Shown in pieces: positions 19,956 to 32,990 of a stretch of DNA of 64,000 nt (positions are counted from its first letter, which is position 1; each line of letters opens with the position of its first letter). Under the pieces are notes generated by a model that made no database searches, was not told the origin of the DNA, and saw nothing but the letters and a program-made list of their open reading frames with translations. Source of the DNA: Tetradesmus obliquus. Lineage: Eukaryota; Chlorophyta; Chlorophyceae; Sphaeropleales; Scenedesmaceae. Where the stretch lies: the NCBI GenBank assembly GCA_030272155.1, contig CP126197.1, forward strand, positions 186,001 to 250,000, given 5' to 3'. The position numbers and the translations under genes are program-made.

Positions 19956-22900
19956 ATGCTGCAAGCCAGCTGGAGGCTTACTGCTGCTCCCCAAGCTTCG
20001 ACAGCAGCTCTCTGCCCTGCCAGGCACAGCAGCACACGCAGGCCCTTCAGCAGCTGTCCTGCACCCCCGCAGCAGCAGCGACACGCCGCAGCAGCAGCAC
20101 CCGTCGCAGCGCACAGGCGGCAGCTGCTCGGCGCACCCCTGCTGCTGCCCTTTGCTGCCGGTCGTGGGCGTGCAGTGGTGATGGCAGCAGCAGCAGGTAG
20201 CCATGACCTGTTGATTGTGGGCCCTGGGGTGCTGGGGTCTTTCATGGGCACCCTGTGGAAGCAGCAGCACCCAGATGCCACAGTCACAGCGCAGACCAAC
20301 ACTGAGAGCAACCATGAAAGGTAGGCTTGGCGAAGGTGATGCAGAGGCATGGTGTGGCTGCAAGACTGTATGGTGCAGAGCTGGGAAGAGCTGCAAAACT
20401 GGCAGTGCGGCGGTTGCTGCAGTTGGTTGAGCAACGGTCTGGCCACAGCGGGGTGACTGTTGCGGCAAGCACACGACGCTGGTTGCTTGAAGCTATGGGT
20501 CTAAGTGTCTGTGATATACATCAATTCAGCCTCGCCAACACGTTCTGCCTGGCTCGTCTTGCCTCCTCTGTTGCACTGTGCTGTGTTTGAGCATCGTGCA
20601 GCTGCAGGCGTCCGCCCACTGTCACTGCCTTGTTGCTCTTTGCATAACTCTGTATGACCACTTGCATGCTGCTTGACTTTCTTTCTCCTGCCAGGCTGCG
20701 CAAGATGGGCCTGACCCCAGTCACCCGGGATGCAGCACCAGCCGGCAAGCAGTACCCCTACGTGCTGTTCGCTGCCCCGCCCTCCGGCAGCGAGGACTAC
20801 CCAGCAGCGGTGAGTCAGCCGGCGCGTGACAAACCACGTTTCAGCAGCTGGGGTACTAGCAGGGAGGTAGCATCGCAGCACGCAGAGCAGTAGCATGGCA
20901 TGTATGCAGCAGTAGGCGCAGGATCGCGCATGCCTGCACGCATCAAGTGACAGCAGCGACGTTCCTGTGTGAGACAGTAGTCAATTTGACCACGCTTTGG
21001 TGGGAAGCATGGTGCGTAGCTACTGATGTACTTCAACGCGGCCGGTAGCGGTACCCCTACGTGCTGTTTGCTGCGCCACCCTCCGGCAGCCAGGACTACC
21101 CCGCAGCGGTGAGTCAGCCTGGCGCAGCACACACCGCAGTCAGCGGCAGTGTATCAGCAGCGAGCCAGCAGTACAGCGCAGCAGGTTTTCGTTGTGTTGC
21201 AGGCCCCAGCAGGTGCCACAGCAGAGTGCAGATTCATCGACCTCGCAGCAGAAGTGCATCTGCGCGCGCTGCATTCAACTTGCCCCTAACACCCTGCCCT
21301 GCCCTGCCGGCCTCAACAGCCCATGCCGCATGTGCCTGCCTGCTGTGTTGCAGGTGGCCGCTGCCACGCGCCAGTGGGACGGCTCCGGCAGTTTTGCTCA
21401 TGTTCACATGAAGTTGTCTGTTACGTAGCAGTCTCTGACCCAAAAAGGGAATTTACCGAACCTTGTTGGCACATGCCTTGGCCCGCTGCCTGCTGTGTTG
21501 CAGGTGGCCGCCGCCACGCGCCAGTGGGATGGCTCCGGCAGCTTTGTGTTCACCAGCAGCATGAGCGTGTGTGCTACTGAGGATGGCAGCGAGGTCAGCG
21601 AGGCCTGCCCGCTGGTGGCCAAGGGCAAAGCGCCAGGTGGGTGGCGGTGGGCTATGGCTGGCTGATGTTGGCGGTGAATGTGTTTTTGCAGCAGCTGCGC
21701 AGCGTACGTTTGCTCGAGACTGATCAGCTGTGCAGGAATGACAGGAGCAGCAGCAAGTCGTGTAAGGCAGGGGCGCTCGGTGCTCCTGGGGTCTGGGAGT
21801 GCGTTCGGGTGGTGGCATGGCGGCAGTGAGGTCAGCGAGGCCTGCCCGCTGGTGGCCAAGGGCAAGGCGCTAGGTGGGCGCGATGGCTGGCTGCGCTGGC
21901 GTCAACTTGAGGGTGCAGTGGGCTGGCTTCTAGGTTGCTGATCATGTATGTGTGCAGCGGCCAAAATTAGGCTAGGCTTAGGGGCATCAGCCAGAAGATA
22001 AGGTGGCGTAGCGACAAGTTGCGGCAAAGCAGGGAATGACGTCTTCCTGCGGGTTGGGGTGTGTTGTGGTGGTGGCAGGCCGGCAGCGAGGTCAGCGAGG
22101 ATTGCCTGTTGGTGCCCAGGAGCAAGGTGCGAGGTGCGAGGTGGGCGGTGGTGTGGTGGGCTGCGGTGGGCGGTGGGCGCTTTAGGCAGGCGGCCCATGC
22201 ACACTGTGCACCTTGGCAAGGAACTGACTGAGCATTGCTGCCTTTGCATTGCTGCAGGCACTGACAAGCTGCTGGGCGTTGAGGCAGCCACACTGGAGGC
22301 CGGTGGCAACGTGCTGCGCCTGGTGGGGCTGTTGGGCACATGTTCACCGTGCACCTTCGCAAGAGGAGACTCATCGACATCGCTGTGCTGTGTTGCTGCC
22401 CTTGCTCTGCTGCAGGCACTGACAAGCTGCTGGGCGCTGAGGCAGCCACTGTAGAGGCCGGCGGCAACGTGCTGCGCCTGGTGGGGCTGTACCATGCCAG
22501 CCGCGGCCCCCACACCTTCTTCATAAAGCAGGGCGAGGTGGCGCGCTGGGGCGGGTACACCGTGAACATGCTGCACTACGAGGATGCTGCACGCATTGCA
22601 ATGGCAGTGCTGGCTGGTGACGGGAGTGAGGAGGGGAAAGGGTGGCGCGGGCAGGTATTCGTGGGCACGGATGGCCACCCGCTGACCTTCCAGGAGATGG
22701 TGGATGCGTGCTTTGCTTCTGGGCTGTTCAGCGGCAGCGTGAAGTTCACGGGTGAGTGGAGTGTTCACGCGGGAAGTTCAATGTGCAGGATCACGCAGGG
22801 GATGTTCAGTGGCAGCGTGAAGTTCAAGCGTGAGTTTGACCGTGGCACTGCGGAGTTGTTCCTGTGAAGTCAAGCCCACCGGGCGTGTGGACTGTGCTGG

Positions 22901-23580
22901 GTCGCACACGATGCACACTCCCGCAGCAGCCACACTACTACTTGCGGTGTGTTGCTTTTTGTTCAAAAGCCCCAAGCTGATGAGTATGCGGCTGCTGACT
23001 CAGCAAGGTATCGGATGTTTTTTTGCACCGTGCTGCTTGCAGGCGCACCTGACACCGCGCCCAGCGGCAATGGCAAGGTGGCCAACATTTTTAACCTTGT
23101 CCGTGTGTGCCGGCCGTGCTTGTTGTAACCTGCCTTGCTGCTCTTGCCCATCTTGTTGGCTGGCCGCAGGCGCACCCGACACCACGCCTGGCGGCAAGGG
23201 CAAGGTGGTCAACATCATAACCCTATCGTCGTGTTCTGGCTGTGCTTGTTGTTTTGACTGCCTTGCTAATTTGACCTTTCTCATTGGCTGGTTGCAGGCG
23301 CACCCGACACCACGCCTGGCGGCAAGGGCAAGGTGGTCAACAACACTGCCTTACCATCATGTTCCGGCCGTGCTTGTTATATCGCCTGTCTGCTGATTTT
23401 GCTACTGTGGTTTTGGTGGCTGCAGGCGCACCTGACACCACGCCTGGCGGCAAGGGCAAGGTGGTGAACAACACATCCACGCGCGCCAAGCTGGGCGGCT
23501 GGGCCCCCAAGTATACCAGCTTCAGGCAGTTCTTCATGGACGGCGGCAAGGACTACTACAACAGCAGCGGGCTCTTCTGA
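19956..23580 (+). CDS. NAD(P)-dependent epimerase/reductase-like (extended SDR), probably plastid
   Basis: Exons 19956-20320, 20695-20809, 21504-21636, 22416-22751 and 23426-23580 join in phase to 367 residues. The first ~75 residues are Ser/Arg/Ala-rich like a chloroplast transit peptide. The Rossmann start is LLIVGPGVLGS (GxGxxG), followed by TAQTNTESNHERL, YVLFAAPPSGSEDY, FVFTSSMSV, LRLVGLYHASRGPH, WGGYTVNMLHYEDAA, IFVGTDGHPLTFQEM-type and C-terminal GKVVNNTSTRAKLGG segments. This matches the YeeZ-like NAD-epimerase family found in plants and cyanobacteria. Substrate unknown; the usual YxxxK is not obvious. ATG 19956 is the first in-frame Met. Introns carry partial copies of exons 2, 3, 4 and 5, and the exon 5 end recurs after the stop. 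Confidence 0.8.
21050..21400 (+). repeat. Truncated copies of epimerase-like exons 2 and 3
   Basis: Around 21050-21118 the end of exon 2 is repeated with its GTGAGT donor. At 21354 the start of exon 3 is repeated with its acceptor, diverging after about 40 bases. Confidence 0.8.
23043..23425 (+). repeat. Three tandem copies of epimerase-like exon 5 start
   Basis: Copies begin at 23043, 23170 and 23298; the real exon begins at 23426 (period 127-128 bp). Each has the acceptor CAG|GCGCACC and about 50 bases of exon, then diverges. Confidence 0.9.
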
Positions 23581-23627
23581 GGCCCTCATCGCATGATGCA
23601 GGCAGCTTGACAGGCTCTTGTGTCTGC

Positions 23628-23745
23628 AACAGCAGCGGGCTCTTTTGATGATGATGCAGCAGGCGGCTGCTGTGTCTACAACGGCAGCGGGCTGTTCTGA
23701 GCTGCAGCTGGCGGCTCTGCTGCTTCTACAACAGCAGCGGGGCGA
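23628..23745 (+). repeat. Post-stop copies of the last-exon end
   Basis: The final codons (AACAGCAGCGGGCTC and stop) recur near 23628, 23679 and 23729 in the 3' region, decaying with distance. Confidence 0.75.
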
Positions 23746-23873
23746 TTGAGCGATGTTGCAAGCATGTTTTGGCTGCTGAGTGTGTTCGGGATGCTCTGGA
23801 CGCCGATGCGCATGCGAGCATGCTTTTCACGCATGGCTGGCAGCATCTGGGTGCAGCTTCTGTGGTCGGTGAG

Positions 23874-23878
23874 TGTAA
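23874..23878 (+). terminator. Candidate TGTAA poly(A) signal
   Basis: TGTAA 294 nt after the stop of the epimerase-like gene. Confidence 0.4.
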
Positions 23879-24463
23879 CAAGGCGGGAGTGGGGTTGTCT
23901 TGAGGTTTGAACCACCAAGCAAAGTGACACCGTGCAAGCACTCGTTGCCGATGACCCACTGTGTGCCTGGCATGCAAGAACATTAGTACGCGCTGGCTGG
24001 TGTCTCCGATCATCAGCTGCTATCTCACGGCCCGGTCGAGTGACTCCGGCAGTTGGCAGACACATACGCGCAGCTCCACCGTTGAACAGCAAACATGGCT
24101 TTCAGGTAAAACCAATGTCGGTTTATGAATACATGATGATGAGTTCGCATGGCCGCAGCTGCGGCAGACGTGCAGCGAACGATGCAACCACTCAGCCCTG
24201 GTCAGCTTGCAGCAGGCCTGCAGCGGCCACTGTGTATACTACGCTGCACAGATATCAATGATCAAATTTAAGTGGTGTCGCTGAACCCATACGAACGAGC
24301 ACATGGCATCTCCAAGAGCATCTGGGCAGTGGTGTCACTACTGCTGCTACTGCTGCCGATGATGATTCCTCAACTGCAAACACAACGCATCTCCGCCAGC
24401 AAGCTCATCTGCACTGAGCCATCGAGACTCAAAGTTTAATCTGCTGTTGCATGGCACAGGGTG

Positions 24464-26317
24464 ATGTCGTTCAATGTGCGCATGGACACAGAAAAGGATG
24501 GCGACAACCGCTGGGACTGCCGCAAGGAGGTTGTAGCAAACATCATCCGCAGCCAGCACCCACTGGTCTTCGGACTGCAGGTGCGGCCTGCATGCTATTT
24601 CATCTTGTTGTATCATATTTTGATGTTTTTACTGCTGGCACTGCCTCAAGGAGGTGGTGACGGGCATCATCCGCAGCCAGCACCCGCTGGTCTTCGGGCT
24701 GCAGGTGCGGCGCAGGCAGCTCCATTTCAATGCAATCTTGATGGTTTGCCAGATCAGGGATGTGTGTCGGGGGCCTTGGTTTGTAGCAGTATGGAGCAGA
24801 GGATGCACGGCAGCTGCAGGCGGACCGCTGCCTGTAAAGCTGCTGCTGTAGTGCATGCAAGGCGCTTGGTCAGTCCTACTGATCAAAACTCACCACGAAG
24901 CTCCTGCTCTGCCGCTGCGTGCTGCGCTGCAGGAGCCTCACAAGCACCAGGTGGAGTGGCTGGCTGGTCAGCTGCCCGAGTACGCCTGGGTGGGCAAGGG
25001 CCGCTGCCCCGTGGTGTTCGGCATTGGGGAGGAGGTGCGGCGGCTGCCCCGGCACTGGCTGCAGCATGCCATGAGCAGCCTGTGGCAGCCAGTTCTCCCG
25101 GCAGCAGATGCCTCATGTGCTTTGTAGCATGGTGTATTGTGGTGTTCGGCATGGGGGAGCATGTGCGGCACACTGGGCACATTGGATGCATGCACCATGC
25201 CTGCACCCCCGAGCGCAGCCAGCACACCTTTGAGTATGTGATTGCGCTGCATTTCCAGGCATGCATCGTTGCCATAACCTGCGGCAGCTGTTGTGAAAAG
25301 GGTACCCGATGTGCCATACTACATGGCTACACTTGCTATTGCTTGAAGTAGTCTGCCCTCCATCATCACATGGCAACTGGGGCCCCTGCTCCCTCTACTG
25401 CCCCCGCAGCACTGCGAGTACACCCCGGTGCAATGCCGCATGTGCCTTGAATGCTTCCCTTCAAACGCTGCTTTCCTGCTGCCTTGCTGCTGCCCCGCCG
25501 CCCGGCAGCACTGCGAGTACAACCCGGTCTGCAGCCCTGTCAAACGCTGCAACCCTGTGCAACCCACTAATTCAGCAAGTGTGTCATAGCCATGTGCCCT
25601 TACATCATGGCTGTGTGCATGGAGTGCCTGCTGTCTCCGTACCCTGCAGCAGCCATTCAAGGTGGCATTGGTTGTTTCAAGTGCCTTGTCTTACATGCAC
25701 AACTGTATCGCTGTTCACTGTCCCCATGCTGCTGCCTTGCAGCACTGCGAGTACAACCCGGTCTTCTACGACACCACGCAGCTGGAGTGCAGCAGCAGCG
25801 GCACCATGTGGCTCAGCGACACGCCCTGGCTGCCCAACACAAAGTTTGCCGGCTCAGCCTTCCCACGCATCGCCACCTACGCCAGGTGTGTAGGAGCGAG
25901 GCGCTGCAGCACAAATCATGCCTGTACTTGCCGGCAATGAAGTTTGTCCAAGTCGGGGCATCAACAGTCCTCTGAGAGGCACACAGGCCTCTGTAAGATT
26001 GCCTGGGATGTTTGGCAGGTGTTACTCAAAGTTTGACCACGGGTTGCTAGTATGCATGAAAGAGTGAAAACGGCACATCACACAGGTGCACCGCAGTGCA
26101 ACCGCTAAGGCAGCGTCAGCCCAGCTACCCTCCAACTGCCTGCAAGCCAGCAACCATTGCTCTGACCTCCTGTTGCCTGCTGCTGCCACGCCCCAACCCC
26201 TTGCTCTGCCCTCGCCTCAACATGGCCTGCCCAGGCTGAAGCGCAAGGATGATGGCCGGGAGTTCACCTTTGTGTGTACGCACTTCGACCATGAGGGTGA
26301 GCAGCAGCAGCAGCAGC

Positions 26318-26365
<48 letters not shown>

Positions 26366-26476
26366 TTGGCAGCATCAGCAAGGCAGCTGCTGTGCCTGCC
26401 TGCAATTGAACGATTGACTTTCTACACACAAACATAAGCCTGCAGCAATATGATCAGTCGTAATTTGCCTGAGCAA

Positions 26477-26535
<59 letters not shown>

Positions 26536-27517
26536 GTCAGGTGAGGAGCCGCGCACCAGGTCAGCTGCGCTACTGGTGGGTAAGCTGCAGGAACTCAGCG
26601 GCGGCACCCCGGTGGTGCTGGTGGGAGACCTCAACGCAGGTGGGGGGAGGGCAGGCAGCAGCAGCAGCAGGGGCAGCAGCAGCAGCAGGGGCAGCAGCAG
26701 CAGCAGGGGCAGCAGCTGGCCTGGCGTGGTGCTGTGCGTGTTGAGCAGACATACGGAGGGCGGGGGGTGCTGGTGGGCGGCCAGCTGTGGGGCGGGCGTC
26801 GCAGCAGGGTCTGGCCTGGCGTGATGTTGCGCATGTCCAACAGTTGGTCAACGGTGATGACCTAGGCAGGCCTGGTGCTCGCCATAGAGGCTCTGCCCGG
26901 TGGCGGCTTTGCGTATTGCTGAGCTGCCCTTGCAAGGCAACGAGCGCCGCCGTGCCCCCAGCTGCAGCGCCGGCTTGCTGGCTGCTGCATGGCATGCCTG
27001 CGGCTCCCATCATGCACACAATGAATGAATGAATAAATGAGGTACGCGGGGTGTGTTGTTATGTTACGCGTGGTGCGTTATTATCATGCGCACAGCTTCC
27101 TCGAGGGTCTCCTGGCCCAGCATGGCTCGAAGCATTGGCTTGAAGCCGTGTACTTCTGCATCACTTGCTTCATAACTTCGTGTTTTTACATCCACTGCCT
27201 GCCTGCTGCTGCTGGGTTCACACACATATCACTTGCACGCGCAGGCAGCGAGAGCGAGGCGTACCAGACGCTGGCGGGAGCGCTGCGCGACGCGAGCTGT
27301 GCTGAGGGCTGCTGCGCCGCTGAGGGCCTGCTGCCTGGCGGCACCTCCACCTTCTGCGGCTTCCACGAGGACATCGACAGCGTCATCGTGAGTGCATGGT
27401 TTTGTCATTTTTGGTTCTGCAGATGTGCTGCTTGTACTGATGTACCTTCTGCGACTTCCACGAGCGATGGCGCTTACAACTGCTGCTGCCGCTGTCGCCA
27501 TGACCACTGCTGCTGTC

Positions 27518-27569
<52 letters not shown>

Positions 27570-27695
27570 CAGGACTTCATCTTTGTGTGCCCCGGCTTCC
27601 GGGTGGCCAGCTTTGGCGTGGTGGGGGACAAGTGCGACAACGGCGCCTGCCCCAGCGACCACAAGCCCATCGTTGCCGACGTGGAGCTGGTTTGA
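24464..27695 (+). CDS. Endonuclease/exonuclease/phosphatase (EEP) family protein
   Basis: Seven exons in phase: 24464-24580, 24933-25034, 25743-25885, 26235-26296, 26541-26639, 27245-27387 and 27573-27695; 262 residues. It has the EEP fold's metal- and phosphate-binding motifs in order: MSFNVR (Asn), GLQ|E (catalytic Glu at the exon 1/2 junction), CTHFDHEG (His), VVLVGDLNAG (Asp and Asn) and SDHKPIVADV (Asp-His). Family members are Mg-dependent nucleases or phosphodiesterases; this short form resembles stand-alone bacterial/algal hydrolases and its substrate is unknown. ATG 24464 is used because MSFNVR follows directly, but a CAG acceptor lies just before it, so an upstream exon is possible. 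Introns hold truncated copies of exons 1, 2, 3 and 7, and CTG runs precede several acceptors. Confidence 0.8.
25410..25742 (+). repeat. Two truncated copies of EEP exon 3 start
   Basis: The acceptor CAG|CACTGCGAGTAC recurs near 25410 and 25508 before the real exon at 25743. Each copy loses similarity after roughly 20-25 bases. Confidence 0.85.
26479..26535. repeat. (CTG)n at intron 3' end
   Basis: About 19 CTG triplets directly before the exon 5 acceptor of the EEP gene. Confidence 0.9.
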
Positions 27696-29953
27696 CCGAC
27701 TTTGACCAACCAGTGGCGCAGATGACTGGCAATGCCAGTTGTTGACAGTGAGTTTGCAGTTTGTGTCAGCGACCACAAGCCCATCGTGGCTGACGTGGAG
27801 CTGGCGTGATCAGCAGCCGTTGTTTGTCATCCCGTGCATACAACATATACATATGGCTGGCAATGGCGCCTGCCCCAGCGACCACAAGCCGATTGTTGAT
27901 GGCGTGGGAGCTGGTGTAGGTGGCAATGCATTTGATTGAGGTTGTGGTGGTGTTGTGGGGGGTGCAAGCTTGTTGCCGAGGTGAAGCTGGCTATGCATGG
28001 CTCTGCCAGTGGCAGCCGCGAGAGTTGCTGCCTGGGCACCGCCAAACATGTGGCCTGCGGCGCAAGCTGCCCCGCATAGGCCTGGATAGATAGACAGAGG
28101 GGTTACACGGTGTGTTCATGCGGCATACGCCACCACAGACACCTGGTAAAATAGGAAGCTGCAAGCATAGGTATGGTTCTGGGGCTGCCTGCAGGGCATG
28201 GCAGCGTAGCCGTGTCGAGCCTCAGCTTTCAGTTTGGCAGTTGAGCTACCAGCATGTTGCTGCAGCTGATGATTGTTGAGGTACTAATCAAAGCCCGTTT
28301 GCTGTTTTTGGAGCAGATAACGCACGAGAAGAGGGATTTGCGGCTGGGATGGCGAGCTGCTTGTGACTTACTAAGCACGCATGTTCTGGAATGTATGTAG
28401 TGGCGCAGGCACCATCAGGTTGCTGCTTGGTGCATTTGATGTGAAGCATGTGGCACCAATCGGGCCAACACGCTTCTTGACGCTGATATGTTTTTAGATT
28501 CAACGTGCCTGTGCAGCTTGTCCCATGTTCATGGTGCATCAGCACGAACTTGCGTCACATGGGGGGGGGGGGGGGGGGGGGGGCAGGGCATGCAGAATAT
28601 CAGGCCTGGGGCGTAGGACCTGGGTTGCTGGTGCACATGGTGCTGCACTTGCTGCTCATGAGCATTGATAACATGCAGATCCAACTGCGCAACAACTTGC
28701 ATGTGACCATTCGACACACGTGTGTTTGACCCATGACAGCTGGCATGCTCAATATAGACCATCGTTCCTGATAAAACCCTCTAATGGTCGTATCGGAGTG
28801 TTTATGCAAATCCCCCCTTTAATTATCCCCCCATTTGATGCTGCCCACATGATTCAGGTGACCTGAGCATCACTGTTATGGTACCTGACAGCGTGGACTC
28901 CAGCTGTTCTGCGCGTGTGTAAATGGCTGAATGTAAACTGCAAAGATAAAGTAACATGCAGCGAAGATTAGCGCATCTATGATGCTTCCTGTTGAGTAAA
29001 CGGGTCGAGCACAACAAGACGAAAGTGGACGACTTTGCCCAGCGCTGGCAACGTAACCAGTATCGTGATTACACAACTATTGAGTGCTTTAGCCTGGCGT
29101 CTAGACGGTATCTGCTTTCTGATCCAGCCCCTGATGCGGACCCGGAAGTGACTCCGACAGCAGCAGCAGTGAGTGTTGAACGTGTCACTGAGCAGGTATC
29201 TTGCGTTGATCACTACACAATCAACGATATCAAGTCCTTATATATATGTTTCCTACTTTTGTACAGCACCATGCTGGGCTCTATAAGTCGAGGCAATGTT
29301 GGATGGTCCACTTAGCCATCCACGCGCCAGCAATGTGGCCCACAAGTATACTAACGTGAACTTTAACTGCTTTTTGAGGCGTTGCAGCCGCGTGAGACCG
29401 GTGAACATGGCGGAGCAGCACTTTACTCGCATTCCAACTTTGGGCTTGCCAAGCGTGTATCACCAGGGGCATGGCGGACACTTTGAAGGTACGTTGCAGC
29501 AGCAGGCAGCTGCAGTTCAGCTGCCACACTGGCAGTTACCCGAGATACTCTTTTGGCGTGGGTGACCCCGCACTGTGCTTCCGCTCGTCAACCTTGGATT
29601 CGTGTAGCGGGCTTAGCGAATGTGTTACTGTGTCGGAGAGCTCGGACGTGCAGCAGGGATCGCGAACTTGCAACTGGGGTTGTCCAGAGCAGCTGCATGC
29701 CATGACAGCACACAGGAATCGTTCGTGAATCAAGCACAGCTCGCACGGAACGCTGGTGGCAATCCATCCATTTGTGCATTACAGCTTCGTACGCTCACGA
29801 TAGCTCGTGCCAGCGTTCCAGCTTTTAGTTGCTGCTGCTTGGCCTGGGGCTTCTAGGGTTGTGATGCTGCACCGCAGCATCCAGGTCAACAGCTGCAGAC
29901 GGTGCTAGGGCTGATCTACAGCGCAGCAGCAGCATCAACGGTTCAACAGAATC
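27696..29953. other. Intergenic region with post-stop exon copies and unassigned ORFs
   Basis: Near 27765-27810 and 27870-27920 the SDHKPI segment of the preceding gene's last exon is repeated after its stop. A G23 tract is at 28561. Between about 28990 and 29560 two modest frames (starting KRVEHNKTKVDD and MLDGPLSHPRAS) have coding-like composition, but I could not assign them or join them in phase. They could be an eroded transposon or a small gene. Confidence 0.35.
28561..28583. repeat. G23 homopolymer
   Basis: Twenty-three G residues on the plus strand. Similar G runs occur at 54287 and near 58138. Confidence 0.95.
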
Positions 29954-30071
29954 ATGTTTGACTTTCTGTCAGCCATCAGGAAGCTTGGTGGTCAGGATCC
30001 TGAGCAGCAGCAGCAGCTGCACGAGGCTGCATCATGGCTGGACGGTGAATGCTGCTGCAGCATGGCACACT

Positions 30072-30119
<48 letters not shown>

Positions 30120-31350
30120 GCAGCGGAGGAAGCTGATGTCAAGCTCAGTGCACAGCAATCATTCATATGCGTGCCGTGCACACAGCATGCTACAACAGCT
30201 TCTCAGCAAGGGGTTTGAAACCCAGGACATACAACGTCTCCCACTGCTGCAGCTGACCAGGGGGTCCAACCCCTCTTGCTCTTTCCTTTGCCCTCCATGC
30301 ACACATCTTGTACGCCGGCATTCAGCAATGTCTCTTAAACTACGAATGCACTGCACACACACCATGCCTGACCTCCCTGCGCCGCCCCCTTCCCCCTCTC
30401 GCTGCTGCAGACACGCCACTACCTGGCGTAGCCGCTGCTGCAGGCAGCAGCACTGCCGCTACTGTCGCAACCTCCTCAGGCGCCCCCTCATTCACCACAC
30501 TGTCCTCGGGCCTGCCGCCAAGCCTGGTGGGCCCCGGGCTGTCCATGTTGGGCAGTGCCCTGCCCAGCATCGATGCGCTGGCCAAGCTGCGCAAGGGGCT
30601 GGCGCCCGAGGAGCTGCAGGCGGCCTTTGCGCGCAGGTGAGGGGGAAGGGAGGTATATGGCGAGGTTTCAGAGCAGCAGCAGCAGCAGCAGCAGCAGCTG
30701 CAACAGCAGCACGGGGCAAAAGGGGCCGGCCCCTGAGGAGCTGCAGGCGGCCTTTGCGCGCAGGTGAGGGGGAAGGGAGGTATATGGCGAGGTTTCAGAG
30801 CAGCAGCAGCAGCAGCAGCAGCAGCTGCAACAGCAGCACGGGGCAAAAGGGGCCGGCCCCTGAGGAGCTGCAGGCGGCATTTGCGCGCAGGTGAGGGGGA
30901 AGGGAGGTATATGGCGAGGTTTCAGAGCAGCAGCAGCAGCAGCAGCAGCTGCAGCAGCGGCAGCAGCAGCTGCAGCAGCAGCATCAGGGGGCAAAAGGGG
31001 CTGGCGCCTGAGGAGCTGCAGGCGGCCTTCGCACGCAGGTGAGGGGGCAGGGAGGTTTGTGATGGGGTTTTGCAGCAGCAGCAGCAGCAGCAGCAGCATC
31101 AGCAGCAGCACACGCGGGGAAACTTACTGCACAGCAATCATTGCCAGTGATATGCGTGCCAGCAGCAGCAGCCGCAGCAGTGGCAGGGGTGCAAGGGGAG
31201 GGCGGCCCAGAAAGCTGTGTGCATCATACACACAGCACCAATTTATCAAACACACAGCAGCAGTGCTGGCAGCAGCTGGTAGTCGTAGTGGCGGTGACTT
31301 TCACACGCAGGTGAGGTGAGGGGAGCGTGGTGAAGGCGTGGTATACATAC

Positions 31351-31421
<71 letters not shown>

Positions 31422-31729
31422 GCTGCAGATGTTGGTGCCAGGGCAAGAGCTGCAGGCCATGGCGGCTGCAGGTGCAGTAGCTGCGTATGTCCAGAGGCAG
31501 GCAGGCAGGCAGGCAGGCAAGGTTTTACAGCGACTTGAAGAAGGTTGCAGAGCTGAAGCTACAGCAGCCCTGTACAGCTGGCCACAGGCAGTGAGCCCAC
31601 ACTGGCAGCAGCACAGGGCTGGGGGCCAGGCTGGTGTAATACTATCCTGGCTGTGCATGACAGCAGCCGCAGCAGCAGCAGCTGCATGCCGCACTGTGTT
31701 GCGCTGTGCACCGCTGCAGCGCGCAGCAG

Positions 31730-31760
<31 letters not shown>

Positions 31761-31942
31761 GGCAGCGGCAGCGGCAGCAGCGGCAGCAGCAGCAGCAGCA
31801 GCAGCAGCTGTAGAAGTCGTGGTATGTACTGCGGTCAAGGCACAGGCCACAACACTGCTTCTACTGCTGCTGCTGCTGCTGCTGCTGCTGTAGGGAGGTG
31901 CCCTGGCGGTGGCCCAGGTGCAGGCCAGCAAAAACCAACAAA

Positions 31943-32004
<62 letters not shown>

Positions 32005-32565
32005 CATCACCTGCCGCTGCTGCTGCGGGGAGGCTGCGCTGGCTGTGGCGCAGACCAAAACCGACATTCCGCCGCCATCACCTGCCGCTCATTCTGCTGC
32101 TGCTGCTGCAGGGAGGCTGCGCTGGCAGTGGCCAAGGCCCAGGCCAGCCGCGACTGGAGCCCCGAGTACGTGCCCCCTAGTATCGTGCCGCAGCGCTTCA
32201 AGAAGGGCACACTGCTGCGCAAGGCGGCGGCGGTCAGTCCAGCCATGATCCTCAAGGTGGGGCTGCATGTGTGGCAGCAGCAGCAGCAGCAGTGGCAGCA
32301 GCAGCGGCAGCGGTGTTAGCAGCAGCAGTGAGCCCAGCCATGACTCGCAAGGTGGGGCTGCAGCAGCAGCGACAGCAGCAGCAGCAGTAGTCAGCCCAGC
32401 CATGATCCTTAAGCTGGGGCAGCATGTTTGGCAGCATTGCGTGTGTGGGCTCGGCAAGCATACAAAATGCGTCCGTCGAGCACTTGTGCGCCTGCAAAAA
32501 CAACAGCACATGGTCTCGGGTGTACAGCACAGCTATGCCGCTATCAAACACGCTGAATTTACTGT

Positions 32566-32597
<32 letters not shown>

Positions 32598-32930
32598 GCT
32601 GCTGGCTGTGCCTGCAGGAGGTCAGCATGGCGCGCAAGACCAAGGTGGTGTGCACGCTGGGCCCTGCCTGCTGGAGCGAAGAAGGTCTAGCTGAGCTGCT
32701 GGATGCGGGCATGAACGTGGCACGCTTCAACTTCAGCCACGGCGACCATGCGGGGCACGGAGAGGTGCTGGCAAGGCTGCGCAAGGTGCGGCTGACTGCG
32801 GCTGGCATGTAGCGGGTGGCTTGAGCGTGGCGTGATCTGCTGCAAAGGCTGTGCAATTGGGCTGCAATCTAATGGGACTCGCAGGCTGGCAGTGCATCGC
32901 AGGTCATGCTGCTACGCATGGTCCAGGAAC

Positions 32931-32990
<60 letters not shown>

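Larger units (their letters stand above)
23581..24463. other. 3' region and upstream region, no gene recognised
   Basis: It holds the post-stop copies and a TGTAA at 23874-23878. The second half is upstream of the EEP-family gene. An additional 5' exon for that gene could lie here, but I could not find one in phase. Confidence 0.4.
29954..32256 (+). other. Giant PK: N-terminal extension, exons 1-3
   Basis: Exons 29954-30044, 30411-30636 and 32112-32256. The sequence begins [13 protein letters not shown], then runs through a Ser/Ala/Pro/Leu-rich stretch, an [12 protein letters not shown] helix and [19 protein letters not shown] before unit 1. No known domain was recognised. The intron between exons 2 and 3 (1.5 kb) is filled with tandem copies of the exon 2 end and long CAG/CTG tracts. 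Confidence 0.75.

Noticed and set aside
22258-22350. First copy of TDKLLG exon as real exon 4 of the epimerase-like gene
   Set aside because: It diverges after about 80 bases, while the copy at 22416 continues to a valid donor in phase.
30340-31931. Long poly-Ala/poly-Gln ORFs on both strands
   Set aside because: Pure triplet-repeat translation inside an intron, without conserved sequence.
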